From: Streptococcus pseudoporcinus LQ 940-04
GTDB lineage: Bacteria; Bacillota; Bacilli; Lactobacillales; Streptococcaceae
Assembly (NCBI RefSeq): GCF_000188035.1
Contig: NZ_AEUY02000005.1
Location: 186,001-250,000 of the forward strand
DNA: 64,000 nucleotides
Reading direction: 5' to 3'
Part shown: piece after piece, positions 9,257 through 19,223 of the stretch
Position numbering within the stretch: position 1 is the first letter of the stretch
How the letters are laid out: each line of letters begins with the position of its first letter
Translations under genes and position numbers: made by a program
Notes under the pieces: generated by a model
Told to the model about the DNA's origin: nothing
The model's database searches: none
The model's input: only the letters and a program-made list of their open reading frames with translations

Positions 9257-10735
9257 TTATTCTCCTCCTGTTGCTAGTTGCATGACTTTTTCTTGACTTG
9301 CCTCTTCTTTGGTTAGTTCCCCAGTGATACGACCCTCATGCATGACGATAATGCGATCACTGACTCCTAAAACTTCTGGTAAATCAGAAGACACCATGAT
9401 AATAGGAACGCCTCTTTCAGCAAGTTCATTCATGAGTTGATAGATTTCTCTTTTAGCGCCCACATCAACACCTCGTGTTGGCTCATCTAAAATCAAGACT
9501 TTAGGAGCAATTCCAATCCACTTAGCTAGGACAACCTTTTGCTGATTTCCACCTGATAAGTTTCCAACTGGTAATTGTGGACTACCAGATTTAATTCGGA
9601 AACGGTCAATCAATTGTTGACTGAAGGTGCGACTTGTTTTTTCATCAAATAACCCATTTTTAACAAATTCCTTAGAACTTGGCAAAGTCATGTTATCTTT
9701 TATCGAAAAATCAAGGATTAAGCCTTCATCTTTACGATCCTCTGTCAGAAATCCAATTCCTTTTGCAATGGCTTGGGCTGGATTATTGATCGTCACTTCT
9801 TGACCGTCAATCCAGAGAGTACCTGATTCTTTTTTATCCAAGCCAAAGATGCTACGCATAACCTCTGTTCGTCCTGCTCCCATCAAACCTGAGAAGCCAA
9901 GAATCTCTCCTTTTCTAACAGCAAAGGAAATATTTTTAAAGGTTTGACTATTTAGATTTTTAACTTCAAAGGCAATGTCTCCAATTTCAGCATTTTTTTC
10001 TGGATAAAAATCATTAAGTTCGCGTCCAACCATCTTACGTACGAGCTCATGGGGATTGGTTTTAACTGTTTCCACTGTATCAACGACGATACCATCTCGC
10101 ATAACAGTTACTAAATCTGTAATTTTAAAAATTTCTTCCATTCGGTGAGAGATGTAAATAATACCTACACCTTCTTGCTTTAGACTTCTAATAACTCGGA
10201 AGAGATTTTCCGTTTCATGGTCTGTCAAAGCAGCCGTCGGCTCATCCATAATAAGAATTGATGCTTTTGTCAATAAACATTTGGCAATTTCAATCATTTG
10301 TTGTTGGCCAACAGATAATTGACCAATAGCCTTGTTCAGCGGAACCTTGACACCTAGACGTCCAAACGCTTCATTTGCTTTTTTCCGCATGGCTTTTTGG
10401 TCTAAAAGGCCCAGTTTTGTTTTTAACTCTCGACCAAGAAAAAGGTTTTCTAAAACTGTCATTTCTGACCAAGTATTCATTTCTTGATGAATAAAGGAAA
10501 TTCCAAACTTTTCTGCCTCCTGTGGGTTAGCAAAGGTTTTTTCGTGATGATCAATTAAAATGTGACCTGATGTTGCAGGAAATAACCCGGTCAAAATATT
10601 CATTAAAGTTGATTTCCCAGCCCCGTTTTCACCCATTAGAGCATGAATCTGACCCGATTCAATAACTAAATTGATTTTTTCTAAAACCTTATTATTTCCA
10701 AATGATTTGGAAATATCCCTCATTTCAATTTTCAT
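9257..10735 (-). CDS. rbsA: Ribose ABC transporter ATP-binding protein RbsA
   Basis: 492 residues with two tandem ATPase domains, as in all sugar importers of the RbsA/MglA type. Domain 1 has Walker A GENGAGKST, signature LSVGQQQ and Walker B ILIMDEPTAAL. Domain 2 has a degenerate Walker A (GLMGAGRTE), signature LSGGNQQ and Walker B VLILDEPTRGVD. The weakened second nucleotide site is normal for this family. It energises ribose uptake with RbsC. Confidence 0.95.
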   Translation of the reverse strand: MKIEMRDISKSFGNNKVLEKINLVIESGQIHALMGENGAGKSTLMNILTGLFPATSGHILIDHHEKTFANPQEAEKFGISFIHQEMNTWSEMTVLENLFLGRELKTKLGLLDQKAMRKKANEAFGRLGVKVPLNKAIGQLSVGQQQMIEIAKCLLTKASILIMDEPTAALTDHETENLFRVIRSLKQEGVGIIYISHRMEEIFKITDLVTVMRDGIVVDTVETVKTNPHELVRKMVGRELNDFYPEKNAEIGDIAFEVKNLNSQTFKNISFAVRKGEILGFSGLMGAGRTEVMRSIFGLDKKESGTLWIDGQEVTINNPAQAIAKGIGFLTEDRKDEGLILDFSIKDNMTLPSSKEFVKNGLFDEKTSRTFSQQLIDRFRIKSGSPQLPVGNLSGGNQQKVVLAKWIGIAPKVLILDEPTRGVDVGAKREIYQLMNELAERGVPIIMVSSDLPEVLGVSDRIIVMHEGRITGELTKEEASQEKVMQLATGGE

Positions 10736-10750
10736 GATGAGAGTTCCTTT

Positions 10751-11149
10751 CTAAATGGTTACACCTGACTGCAAAATAATATTAGAATAAGGTGTGTTTT
10801 CTCCAGTTCGGATAATCGCTTTAACGTCTTTATTCAACCCCTTTAGCTCCTCATGACTAACATACTCAACTTCTATACTATCATCTAGCTTTGCTAACAC
10901 AGCATCCAACTGTTCTGGATTAATCCTTTTAATTTCTTCTGCTAAAATAACTTTTTCAACCTTAATATGATCCAAATAGACGTCCAACACGTCTTGAAAA
11001 TTCGGATAACCCGGTTTAAGGGCTAAATCAATTTTAGCGACAGTTTGTGGAACGGGTAGCCCCAAATCACCAATACAAACGCGATCCGTATGCCCTAAAT
11101 CTGCTGCTAACTTGGCTAAATCACTATTCAAAATCCCATCTTTTAACAT
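10751..11149 (-). CDS. rbsD: D-ribose pyranase RbsD
   Basis: 132 residues, full length for the family. It interconverts beta-pyranose and furanose forms of ribose so that RbsK can phosphorylate it. The N-terminal LGHTDRVCIGDLGLPVP carries the catalytic His20 of the RbsD/FucU family, and the C-terminus has the typical TGENTPYSNIIL. Its start overlaps the end of rbsK by 26 nt. Confidence 0.95.
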   Translation of the reverse strand: MLKDGILNSDLAKLAADLGHTDRVCIGDLGLPVPQTVAKIDLALKPGYPNFQDVLDVYLDHIKVEKVILAEEIKRINPEQLDAVLAKLDDSIEVEYVSHEELKGLNKDVKAIIRTGENTPYSNIILQSGVTI

Positions 11150-12035
11150 ATTCTGGATGTCCTTTCATTTCATCTATCGTTGGCATACCACCTTGCGCTC
11201 CAAATTTTTGAACAGAAAGATGTGAGGCTAAGATAGCAAATTTCAAAGCCTCTGTGATACTAAGTTGTTTTGTTAAGGCTAATCCAAAAGCACCATTAAA
11301 GGTATCTCCTGCTCCAGTTGTATCTTTAGCCTCCGTTTTAATAGCTGGAATTACCTGAACTTCTTGACCATCAAAATACGTTACCCCTTTTTTGCCCAAG
11401 GTAACAATTAATTTGTTTGGATAGTTTCGCAAAGTCTCTGCTAGTTCTTGATTTGGAAACAAGGCCTGACATTCATGTTGATTTGGGGTTACAAAATCAA
11501 CAAAAGGTATCATTTCTGAATCAGTTTCTCTAGCTGGCGCCGGATTATAAAGGACTTTTATTCCCTTTTGGTGGCAGTAACGAACAATTGCCATATTTTC
11601 TTGATGCGGAATCTCATTTTGTAAGATAACCAGATCGGCTTCTGCTATCACTTGCCATTCCTCAGACCAGTTTGAAGTCGTCACTAGACCATTTGCCCCT
11701 GGACAATAAATGATTCGATTATCCTGATTAAAAAGCGTAATTTGAGCAATTCCAGAAGAGGATGGGACCGTTCCCACATGATTTACATGTAAATGATTTG
11801 CTTTGAGATTTTCTAAAAGAATTGGACCAAAGGAATCCTCTCCTACCGCTCCTAGTACTGAAATGTGATCCTTCGGTGACGAAAGCCGACCCACAGCTAC
11901 CGCTTGATTAGCTCCTTTTCCACCAGGAACCATAAAGAAAGATTCTCCAAAGACGGTTTCGCCTTCTTCTGCAATGCGATTTGTCACCATGACTAAATCC
12001 ATTGAAATACTTCCAATTATGACAATATTACTCAT
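11124..12035 (-). CDS. rbsK: Ribokinase RbsK
   Basis: 303-residue PfkB-family sugar kinase that makes ribose-5-phosphate. PfkB signature 1 (GGKGANQAVAVGR) and signature 2 (DTTGAGDTFNGAF, with the catalytic Asp) are intact. I start at the ATG at 12035 (MSNIVIIG) because AGGAGG sits 4 nt upstream; the longer in-frame start at 12062 has no such site. The start overlaps the end of rbsR by 8 nt, so regulator and kinase are coupled. Confidence 0.94.
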   Translation of the reverse strand: MSNIVIIGSISMDLVMVTNRIAEEGETVFGESFFMVPGGKGANQAVAVGRLSSPKDHISVLGAVGEDSFGPILLENLKANHLHVNHVGTVPSSSGIAQITLFNQDNRIIYCPGANGLVTTSNWSEEWQVIAEADLVILQNEIPHQENMAIVRYCHQKGIKVLYNPAPARETDSEMIPFVDFVTPNQHECQALFPNQELAETLRNYPNKLIVTLGKKGVTYFDGQEVQVIPAIKTEAKDTTGAGDTFNGAFGLALTKQLSITEALKFAILASHLSVQKFGAQGGMPTIDEMKGHPEYVKRWDFE

Positions 12036-13011
12036 ATTTCCTCCTAACGGTTTCTCGTTCAACGTAATGAACCGGTAATTTAATACGCTCTTCTTCTATG
12101 GGTAAATGATTGGCAATTTTATAAACTAGTTCTGCGGCATTGTAACCCATTCGGTAAGAAGCTTGATGAATCGTTGATAATGAGGGGTAAATAAATTGAC
12201 TCATTAAAATGTCATCATATCCTATAACTTGCACTTCATCGGGAATGCCTATGCCACGCGAATGTAATTCATGAATGTAAGCAATCGCATGAATATCTGA
12301 TGGTGCGATAATGCTATCAATACCTATAAACTGATCTAAATAATATTTTGCTTCTGATTGGATATCATCGAAGTCAAAACTTTTACTATCACCAATATAA
12401 AGGTCAACATTCTTGTTGGTCAAGAACGTTAAACTAGCTTTGAATCGTTCATTTATATTATCGGCTAAATCCAGCGGCCCTCTTATTAGTAAAACTTTGT
12501 TAGTACCGGCCTTCCAGATAACCTCAGCAGCTAAATGCCCCCCAGCTTGGCTATCAGAAAAAACCCCATAGCGACTGTCTTTGTCGACACGGTCCACAAC
12601 GACAACAGGAATGTCAATTTCAGGGTGGTCTTTAGTAAAATCGTGTGTGGTAATAATACCAGCTGCTCTATTTTGTAATAAAACATTCAGATATTCCTCT
12701 TCTAATGTTTTGCTATCCGAAATATTACCTAACATCACACGATAGCCCTTTTCTTTTAAATAAACCTCAGCCCCTCGTGCTAAGCGGGGAAAAAAAGGAT
12801 TTGAAATATCTGGTAATAACAAACCGACTAACTGGTTCCTGTTGGTTTTTAAGGACTGGGCAATGACATTAGGGCTATAATGCAATTTAGTAATGGCTTC
12901 TTTGATTTTTTCTCTAGCATCATCTGAGACATACCCATTTTTAGAAATATAGCGCGATACTGTTGATTTTGAAACACTCGCTTCCTCAGCAACTTCTTTA
13001 ATGGTTGGCAT
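12028..13011 (-). CDS. rbsR: LacI-family ribose operon repressor RbsR
   Basis: 327-residue LacI/GalR regulator. The N-terminal helix-turn-helix and hinge (TIKEVAEEASVSKSTVSRYI) is followed by a type I periplasmic-binding-like effector domain (LLLPDISNPFFPRLARGAE, VIGYDDI). First gene of the operon it is expected to repress. I use the ATG at 13011; a TTG one codon earlier is too close to the GGAG ribosome binding site. It likely binds the paired operators in its own promoter at 13037-13086 and releases them with ribose or a phosphorylated derivative (inference from family). Confidence 0.92.
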   Translation of the reverse strand: MPTIKEVAEEASVSKSTVSRYISKNGYVSDDAREKIKEAITKLHYSPNVIAQSLKTNRNQLVGLLLPDISNPFFPRLARGAEVYLKEKGYRVMLGNISDSKTLEEEYLNVLLQNRAAGIITTHDFTKDHPEIDIPVVVVDRVDKDSRYGVFSDSQAGGHLAAEVIWKAGTNKVLLIRGPLDLADNINERFKASLTFLTNKNVDLYIGDSKSFDFDDIQSEAKYYLDQFIGIDSIIAPSDIHAIAYIHELHSRGIGIPDEVQVIGYDDILMSQFIYPSLSTIHQASYRMGYNAAELVYKIANHLPIEEERIKLPVHYVERETVRRKYE

Positions 13012-13036
13012 CAAATACTCCTTCCTTTCTTAATTA

Positions 13037-13086
13037 TGGAAACGTTCTCACACGGATATTGTAATCGTTTTCTTAGCTTGTGTCAA
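13037..13086 (-). promoter_or_regulatory. rbs operon promoter with two LacI/CcpA-type operators
   Basis: On the minus strand a near-consensus promoter is visible: TTGACA (13081-13086), 17-bp spacer, TACAAT (13058-13063). Two cre-like sites flank the -10: TGTAATCGTTTTCT at 13060-13073, in the spacer and -10, and TGGAAACGTTCTCA at 13037-13050, near the expected start of transcription. Each matches the degenerate cre consensus with one mismatch, so CcpA, RbsR or both may bind. The first site lies in an 18-nt stretch shared with the cas operon promoter at 44131. Confidence 0.8.
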
Positions 13087-13170
13087 CTCCTTTTATTAAT
13101 TTATCTGATTAAACTGACTAATTATTCTGTCCAATCTCACCTTGAACTTACCAAACGCCTATTATAACTG

Positions 13171-13203
13171 GAAAAAACTTCCAGAATAATCTAGAAGTTT
13201 TTG
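13171..13203 (-). terminator. Intrinsic terminator after ylbL
   Basis: Stem AAAAACTTC/GAAGTTTTT around a 12-nt loop, running into a T-tract on the minus strand. It lies 34 nt after the stop codon of the PDZ/Lon-like protease gene. Confidence 0.75.
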
Positions 13204-13236
13204 TTTAAACATATGAGGCCTTTACTAAGATAGCCA

Positions 13237-14280
13237 TTATTTTGTCTTTTGCAAGTAAGCAATAGCTTCTTTGACATTTCTAACGGGAACAATTTTCATC
13301 TTGGTTTTTATTTTTTTAGCGACTTCCAAGGCTTCTTTATAATTGGTCTTTGCATTTGGTTTTACTTTTTTGATCCGTTTATCAACTGGATTGTTGGGTA
13401 CAAAGAAAATATCAGCCCCTTCGTTAGCTGCAGCAACAACTTTTAATCCTGCACCACCAATATCACCAACTTTGCCATCTTGATCAATCGTTCCAGTACC
13501 AGCAATACGACGACCTTTACGCAGGTTTTCTTGATTTAGTTGATCATAAATATCCAGTGTAAACATAAGCCCAGCACTTGGTCCACCTACACCTTCTGTC
13601 GAAAACTCAATCTTTTCATCTGTATGGACTTTTGTGTGGTCCGTTAAGCCAATTCCAATACCATTCTTTCCATTTTTTAGCTTAATAAGCTTACCACTTT
13701 TAGATTTTTTCTCATTACCGCTGGTATATTGCACCGTCACTGTTTCACCCCGTTTCAAACTTGAAACGTATTTAATAAGTTCAGTTGAACTCTTAAATTC
13801 TTTTTGATTGACTCCTGTAACAGTATCAGCAATATTTAGAATACCACGAAAAGTAGACTCTTTATTGACATCCAAAACATAAACACCTAGGTAGTCTAAA
13901 GAAACAGGTTTCCCAGCTAATTGTAAGGCTTGATAGATAGCTCCGTTTTGAGAGGTCTCCATGTAATATTGATTGATGCGCATATAATCTGCCGCACTAT
14001 AGCCACCAGTTGTATTTTCCAAAGATGAAATCTCTGTGAATGGCGTTACCCAAGCATAAAGAATTTGAGCAAAAGTGGCTCGACTCAAACTGACCGCCAC
14101 AAAATTATAAGAGCCTTTCTCCTTATCCCTTTTATCGTTTACCTTAAGCACTGAACGGATATCGTAGGCTCCACCAGGCATCTCAATATAATAAGGTAAA
14201 GGGAAAAAGAGGGCAAACAAGAGGGCAACTACTGCCAGAATACTAATTAACCACCATTTGACTTTTTTAATTATCTTCAT
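13237..14280 (-). CDS. ylbL: YlbL/SdrC family PDZ and Lon-like (S16) membrane serine protease
   Basis: 347 residues: one N-terminal transmembrane anchor (residues 9-27), a PDZ-like region about 125-205, and a C-terminal S16 Lon-type proteolytic domain. The Ser-Lys dyad can be seen as Ser235 in GVGGPSAGLM and Lys280 in GGAGLKV. Active site outside the membrane. The Bacillus homologue YlbL is a site-2-like quality-control or checkpoint protease; the function in streptococci is less clear. It overlaps coaD by 14 nt, giving the order rsmD-coaD-ylbL, as in many Firmicutes. Confidence 0.9.
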   Translation of the reverse strand: MKIIKKVKWWLISILAVVALLFALFFPLPYYIEMPGGAYDIRSVLKVNDKRDKEKGSYNFVAVSLSRATFAQILYAWVTPFTEISSLENTTGGYSAADYMRINQYYMETSQNGAIYQALQLAGKPVSLDYLGVYVLDVNKESTFRGILNIADTVTGVNQKEFKSSTELIKYVSSLKRGETVTVQYTSGNEKKSKSGKLIKLKNGKNGIGIGLTDHTKVHTDEKIEFSTEGVGGPSAGLMFTLDIYDQLNQENLRKGRRIAGTGTIDQDGKVGDIGGAGLKVVAAANEGADIFFVPNNPVDKRIKKVKPNAKTNYKEALEVAKKIKTKMKIVPVRNVKEAIAYLQKTK

Positions 14281-14758
14281 TCATACGCTCCAATTGATCA
14301 ATAACAGGTTGAGGGACTAAGCCTTCAATCGAGGATTTAAAGTGAACTAGCTCTTTGACACGACTTGAACTGATAGGACTCATGATATTCCGTGAAATAA
14401 AGTAAAGGGTATCAATACTTGGTTCTAAGCGATGATTAAAGTACTCCAGATTAGATTCATACTCAAAATCGGTTGGATTTCGCAGACCACGAACCAAATG
14501 TGTCACATCTAGCTCTTTTGCTAAATCAACAGCTAAACTATCTTGTGTCGATACTACAAAAACATTATCTAAGTGAGCAAGGGCTTCTTCTAACACACGA
14601 ACCCGCGTCTCTAAAGAAAAGAAACCTTTTTTATCTGGATTAAAAAAGACGCCCACATATAAGCGGTCAAAAAGATGGCTAGCACGTTCAATAATATCCA
14701 TATGACCATTGGTCACTGGATCAAATGAACCTGAATAAAGTCCAATTTTATCTGACAT
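14267..14758 (-). CDS. coaD: Phosphopantetheine adenylyltransferase CoaD
   Basis: 163 residues, full length. It catalyses the fourth step of coenzyme A synthesis (4'-phosphopantetheine + ATP to dephospho-CoA). The nucleotidyltransferase motif GSFDPVTNGHMDI has the TxGH signature, and the second signature is ISSSRVKEL. It overlaps rsmD by 11 nt and ylbL by 14 nt. Confidence 0.97.
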   Translation of the reverse strand: MSDKIGLYSGSFDPVTNGHMDIIERASHLFDRLYVGVFFNPDKKGFFSLETRVRVLEEALAHLDNVFVVSTQDSLAVDLAKELDVTHLVRGLRNPTDFEYESNLEYFNHRLEPSIDTLYFISRNIMSPISSSRVKELVHFKSSIEGLVPQPVIDQLERMNEDN

Positions 14759-15287
14759 AAACGGTTACCTTACTAATTCCATAAATTTTTTCTTTCCAAA
14801 TTCCAACTGATCCTATTTCCTCAGGTAGCTGAACCGACTTTTCTGTCTCACAAACAATCATTACCTCAGGACCTAGTAAACCTTTTTGATCTATAAGCTC
14901 TATCATAGCCACAATTTCCTCCTTAGCATAAGGAGGGTCTAAAAAAATCAGATCAAAGACTTGATCTAACTGCAAAAGTGCTTGTCCAGCATCCATCTTC
15001 AAAAGTTGAAATTGTCCTTCTGACTTTGTCATTTTGATATTCTCTTGGATAATAGCTTGCGCTCCACGATCTCTTTCGACTAATACAGCCTGAGACATGC
15101 CACGCGATACAGCTTCAATAGCTAGGCCTCCTGAGCCAGCAAATAAATCTAAGACGCGCCCTCCCCCAAAATAAGGACCAATCATATTAAACATCGCACC
15201 TCGAACTTTGTCCGAAGTGGGTCTTGTTGTTTTTCCAGGGAGGGTCTTAAGTGGCCGTCCACCAAATTCACCAGATACAATTCTCAT
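14748..15287 (-). CDS. rsmD: 16S rRNA (guanine(966)-N(2))-methyltransferase RsmD
   Basis: 179 residues. SAM-binding motif DLFAGSGGLAIEA, catalytic DPPY in LIFLDPPYAKEE, and the N-terminal family signature RIVSGEFGGRPLK followed by TRPTSDKVRGAMFN. It methylates G966 of 16S rRNA during 30S assembly. First gene of rsmD-coaD-ylbL. Confidence 0.95.
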   Translation of the reverse strand: MRIVSGEFGGRPLKTLPGKTTRPTSDKVRGAMFNMIGPYFGGGRVLDLFAGSGGLAIEAVSRGMSQAVLVERDRGAQAIIQENIKMTKSEGQFQLLKMDAGQALLQLDQVFDLIFLDPPYAKEEIVAMIELIDQKGLLGPEVMIVCETEKSVQLPEEIGSVGIWKEKIYGISKVTVYVR

Positions 15288-15361
15288 ACCCCTTATTATA
15301 TCAAAAATATAGAAGTAGCCAAGTTTTTATCCTTAACAAAATGAGGATAGGCCTGTTAACA

Positions 15362-15391
15362 GTAAAAAAAGCAGTTAAAAACTGCTTTTTT
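15362..15391 (-). terminator. Intrinsic terminator overlapping the asnA stop
   Basis: Stem AAAAAAGCAGTT/AACTGCTTTTTT with a 3-nt loop. Its first bases overlap the asnA stop codon at 15390-15392, and a T-run follows on the minus strand. Confidence 0.8.
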
Positions 15392-16382
15392 ATAGAATAT
15401 TTTCGTAAATTTCACCTACTTTTTCTGGCCATACAGAAGTTTGTACTTCACCAATATGCTTCTTACGTAACAGAAACATCGCCATACGTGATTGGCCAAT
15501 GCCACCACCAATTGATAAGGGAAAGAGGCCGTTTAATAAAGCTTTATGCCAATCAAATGCTAGACGATCAGTATCACCAGTAATAGCTACTTGTCGCTTT
15601 AAGGCTTCTTGATCGACACGGATACCCATCGAAGAGAGTTCAAATGCAGATTGTAGTTGGTCATTCCAAACTAGAATATCACCATTTAATCCCCGATAAC
15701 CATTTTCAGACTCAGTAGTCCAGTCATCATAATCTGGAGCACGGCCATCATGGGGCTTACCATCAGACAATACACCACCGATACCAATCAAAAAAACAGC
15801 GCCAAATTCCTTGGTAATAGCATTTTCACGTTCCTTTGGCGTGAGGTTAGGATACTTTTTAACCAAATCTTCAGTGTGAATAAATGTTATTTTTTTAGGT
15901 AAAATTGCCTCAATATCATAACGCGCTTCAACAGCCAATTCCGTTAAACGGATGACTTTATAAATTGTCTCCACCGTCTCTTTTAAATAGGCCAAATTAC
16001 GTTTTCCATCAGGAATAACCTTCTCCCAATCCCATTGGTCAACATAGACAGAGTGAGTCGCATCTAAAGAATCCTCATCAGGGCGGAGGGCTTTCATATT
16101 AACAACAAGGCCTTCTCCTTCATTGAATCCAAAGCGTGCCAAAGTATGACGTTTCCATTTGGCTAAAGAATGGACAACTTCAAATTGAGCTTCCGGGATA
16201 TTAAGTACATTGACAGAAACGGGATTTTCAATACCACTTAGATTATCTTGCATACCGTCTCCGACCCGACTTAAGATAGGTCCTTGCACTTCAACAACAT
16301 CAAGCTTATCAATTAAATATTGCGTGAACGTATTTTTAACAAAGGAAATTTCCTCTTGTTGATGAATAAAGCTTTTTTTCAT
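15390..16382 (-). CDS. asnA: Aspartate-ammonia ligase (asparagine synthetase A)
   Basis: 330 residues. ATP-dependent asparagine synthesis from aspartate and ammonia; class II tRNA-synthetase-like fold. Recognised by [16 protein letters not shown] near the N-terminus, [33 protein letters not shown] and the C-terminal [20 protein letters not shown] ribosome binding site precedes the ATG. Monocistronic, with its own terminator. Its promoter region now abuts the IS1182-family element. Confidence 0.95.
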   Translation of the reverse strand: MKKSFIHQQEEISFVKNTFTQYLIDKLDVVEVQGPILSRVGDGMQDNLSGIENPVSVNVLNIPEAQFEVVHSLAKWKRHTLARFGFNEGEGLVVNMKALRPDEDSLDATHSVYVDQWDWEKVIPDGKRNLAYLKETVETIYKVIRLTELAVEARYDIEAILPKKITFIHTEDLVKKYPNLTPKERENAITKEFGAVFLIGIGGVLSDGKPHDGRAPDYDDWTTESENGYRGLNGDILVWNDQLQSAFELSSMGIRVDQEALKRQVAITGDTDRLAFDWHKALLNGLFPLSIGGGIGQSRMAMFLLRKKHIGEVQTSVWPEKVGEIYENIL

Positions 16383-16405
16383 AGCTCCTCCTTATAGAAT
16401 TTTTT

Positions 16406-16499
16406 CTGACATTGTCAGGATTCGTTCTTCTGAGCGTGGTCAATGTCCTAAACTGAAAAATATAAAGCTAATTATACACTGAAAAAACTTAAAATAAAA
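16406..16499 (-). promoter_or_regulatory. asnA upstream region: promoter next to the IS end, plus palindrome
   Basis: Minus-strand TATAAT at 16471-16476. A poor -35 (TTTTAT, 16494-16499) stands 17 bp upstream, exactly at the end of the IS. In the leader, CTGACATTGTCAG (16406-16418) is a 13-nt perfect palindrome that could be an operator or a small hairpin. I saw no T-box motif here. Confidence 0.5.
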
Positions 16500-18218
16500 G
16501 AGTCTGGGACAAAAGTCTTCTTGACTAAAACAAAAAAGCAACGGTTTTTGCCGTTGCTTTTTGCATGGTTGCGATAGTCTTGATAAAATAGAATTGTCCA
16601 GAAACACTTTAGAAAGGCTATCCCCATGCATATTCACTATAACACAAATCAAACCACATTGCCACTTGAACTTACCTCTTGCTTACCACAAGACCACATT
16701 GTCTTCACCATTGAAAAAGTGGTAAATGAATTGGAAGAAACTGTTTCGCTGGCTTCTACTCTACCTTTGGTCGTCCTTCTTATCACCCTAAACTCTTATT
16801 ATCTGCCCTCTTATTTGCTTATACTCGAGGAGTCTTCTCTGGTCGCAAAATCGAGAAATTAATGATAGAAAATATAGCTATGCAGTATCTGACTGGTCAG
16901 CTGGTGGTCAGTTATCGAACCATTAATCGTTTCCGTGTGGCCAAAGGCATGGAAAACTTAATTAGAGATTTATTCATTGAACTAAACCTTCGTCTCAAGA
17001 TGGAGGACCTAGTCTCTCTGGACTGTCTCTATATTGACGGTACCAAGATTGAAGCCAATGCCAATAAATATAGCTTTGTCTGGAAGAAAGCAACAGCTAA
17101 ATTCTCTGCCAAGCTTCAAACTGACCTACGCCGCTATTTTCAAGAAGAAGTCAGCCCTCTGATTCACGAGGCCATTGTTCTGGATGAACAAGAACCAGTA
17201 ACTGCTGAGCAGTTAACCGCATTTGCTCAAATCATCGAGGAAGAATTGGCAGACTTAACTCAAGACATTGAGGAGGAACCTGTTAAAGGTCAGGATACAC
17301 GCAAAGTTAAACGTCGAAAACTCAAGAAGGTCCTACGAAAGGTTAAGGATGATTTTTCAGTGCGAGCTGAGAAATATGAGACCTATCATTCTATCTTCGA
17401 TGGTCGCAATAGTTTTTCCAAAACAGATACAGACGCTACCTTTATGCGGATGAAAGATGACCATATGAGGAATGGGCAGCTTAAAGCAGGCTACAATCTT
17501 CAAATCGCTACGGAAAATCAGTTTGTCCTTCATTATGATATCTTTCCAAACCCAACCGATACTAAAACATTGATCCCACTATTAGATAGTTACCCACATA
17601 ATCTTAAGAGGGTTGTTGCAGATGCGGGGTATGGGAGTGAAGAAAACTTAACCACACTAGACAAATTTGGAGTTGAGCACCTGATTAAATACAGTATGTT
17701 TGATAAGGAGCAGAAAAGAAAGCAGAAACACTCTCCAAAGCATCTCGATAATTGGCTCTACGATGACGTCAGTGATACCTACACACATCCTGATGGTTGG
17801 GATTATCATTTTGAATCTATCAAACATAGCAGAACAGCCACTGGATTCCAACAAGACATCAGGGTTTATCAGGCGGATTATCCTGATTTAGCCCCTCAAA
17901 AGTGTCTCTATGTAAACCAGAGATACCAAGAGTTGAAAAGAAAAGAGAGTCAAGCGCTTTTATCTGAAGAAGGAGGGCGAATCTTCGCACAACGGAAAGT
18001 TGATGTGGAACCTGTCTTTGGTCAGATAAAGGCTTGTTTGGGTTACAAACGGTGTAACCTGAGAGGGAAACGTCAGGTTAAGATTGATATGGGATTGGTC
18101 CTCATGGCCAATAATCTACTGAAATACAATAGGAGAATGACAAAAATTAAAAACAGAGACTCACTCTAAATGTGAATCTCTGTTTTTATAGCTGAGAACT
18201 CTTTTTGTCCCAGACTCT
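16499..18218 (+). mobile_element. IS1182-family insertion sequence, transposase frameshifted
   Basis: About 1.72 kb bounded by inverted repeats: AGAGTCTGGGACAAAAG at 16499-16515, and its near-exact reverse complement at 18201-18218. It encloses a DDE transposase in two frames. Hairpins resembling terminators lie inside both ends (stem GCAACGG/CCGTTGC near 16538-16560, and around 18146-18186), which would insulate the element. It sits between arcC and asnA. I could not define a target duplication. Confidence 0.85.
16626..18169 (+). pseudogene. IS1182-family transposase with a frameshift
   Basis: The N-terminal 40 codons (MHIHYNTNQTTLPLEL) are in one frame and the rest, starting CFAGFYSTFGRPSYHPKLL, is in the -1 frame. 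The switch falls near 16740-16748, consistent with a 1-nt deletion. The catalytic domain is otherwise complete: LYIDGTKIEANANKY (first Asp), VVADAGYGSEEN (second Asp), VEPVFGQIKACLGYKRC (Glu). No obvious slippery heptamer stands at the junction, so I favour inactivation over programmed frameshifting. The downstream ORF could still be translated from the ATG at 16862, but without the N-terminal part. Confidence 0.85.
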
Positions 18219-18256
18219 TTATTGACACCTTTAATCATTTTTATTTTTTTGCTCAT

Positions 18257-19207
18257 TTAACCTGCGACAATATGTGTTCCAGCATTTTCAGAAAGGACTT
18301 TATCAATGTTCTCAAGTGAAGTAATGATTGCTTTAGCTTCTGGTTTATTTTCTACAAAAGCAATTGCTGCCTCAACTTTTGGCAACATACTTCCTGGTGC
18401 AAATTGATCTTGACCAATATATTCTTTCATTTGTGAAACAGTCACTTCTTCTAATTTTTCTTGATCAGGTTTGTTAAAGTTTACATACACATTATCAACA
18501 CCTGTTAAGACGATGAAGAGATCAGCATCCACAAGCTCAGAAAGGGTCTGAGAAGCAAAGTCTTTGTCAATAACAGCTTCAACACCTGTAAGAACTTTAG
18601 TTGTCGGATCTTCTACTACTGGGACACCTCCGCCACCAGCGCTGACAACCACAACACCTGAATCAACTAGACTACGGATGACATTAGCCTCTTTAATTCC
18701 AACTGGTTTTGGAGACGGAACAACTTTACGCCAGCCACGTCCGGCATCTTCTTTAAAGCTTGCACCAGTTTCTTCAATTTGTTTTTTAGCATCTTCTTCT
18801 GAAAGGAAGGGGCCAATTGGCTTAGTTGGGTTGGTAAAGGCTCTATCGTTCTTATCAACAATAACCTGTGTTACAACTGCTGCCACCTCTTTTTCGATAC
18901 CTTGTTCTTTTAACTCATTATCAAGGGCATTAACAAGCCAGAAACCAATACTTCCTTCAGTCATGGCAACACAAGTATCCAAAGGCATAGCTGGATTCTT
19001 TTCAGAATCAGCAGCTGCTTGTTGCAACAGTAAGTTCCCAACTTGTGGTCCATTACCATGCGTTACAATGACTTCATTACCGTCCTGAATGAGTTTAACT
19101 AGTGATTTTGATGTTGAAATCAAAGCTTCTTGTTGAGCTTTAGCTGAAGCATCAGTTGAAAGAATGGCATTCCCACCTAAAGCAACAACAATTTTTTGTT
19201 TAGTCAT
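18257..19207 (-). CDS. arcC: Carbamate kinase ArcC
   Basis: 316 residues, amino-acid-kinase fold. It transfers phosphate from carbamoyl phosphate to ADP, the ATP-yielding step of the arginine deiminase pathway. Clear family motifs: [46 protein letters not shown]. Last gene of arcA-arcB-arcD-dipeptidase-arcC, 16 nt after the dipeptidase. The IS1182 element begins about 40 nt downstream, so the operon's own terminator may have been displaced. Confidence 0.96.
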   Translation of the reverse strand: MTKQKIVVALGGNAILSTDASAKAQQEALISTSKSLVKLIQDGNEVIVTHGNGPQVGNLLLQQAAADSEKNPAMPLDTCVAMTEGSIGFWLVNALDNELKEQGIEKEVAAVVTQVIVDKNDRAFTNPTKPIGPFLSEEDAKKQIEETGASFKEDAGRGWRKVVPSPKPVGIKEANVIRSLVDSGVVVVSAGGGGVPVVEDPTTKVLTGVEAVIDKDFASQTLSELVDADLFIVLTGVDNVYVNFNKPDQEKLEEVTVSQMKEYIGQDQFAPGSMLPKVEAAIAFVENKPEAKAIITSLENIDKVLSENAGTHIVAG

Positions 19208-19223
19208 ACGAAATTTCTCCTTA

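Noticed and set aside
14981..15583. Plus-strand 110-codon ORF at 15251-15583
   Set aside because: It runs antisense to the rsmD start and the asnA 3' end and includes the asnA terminator; no ribosome site.
16383..16498. T-box or other riboswitch in front of asnA
   Set aside because: No GGUACCGCG-like motif and no terminator before the gene; only a short palindrome is present.
16740..16748. Programmed -1 frameshift in the IS1182 transposase
   Set aside because: No slippery heptamer or downstream structure is evident and IS1182 transposases are usually a single frame, so a simple deletion is more likely.
18564..19088. 174-codon plus-strand ORF opposite arcC
   Set aside because: Antisense shadow of the conserved carbamate kinase gene; low-complexity Ser/Thr/Leu composition and no ribosome site.
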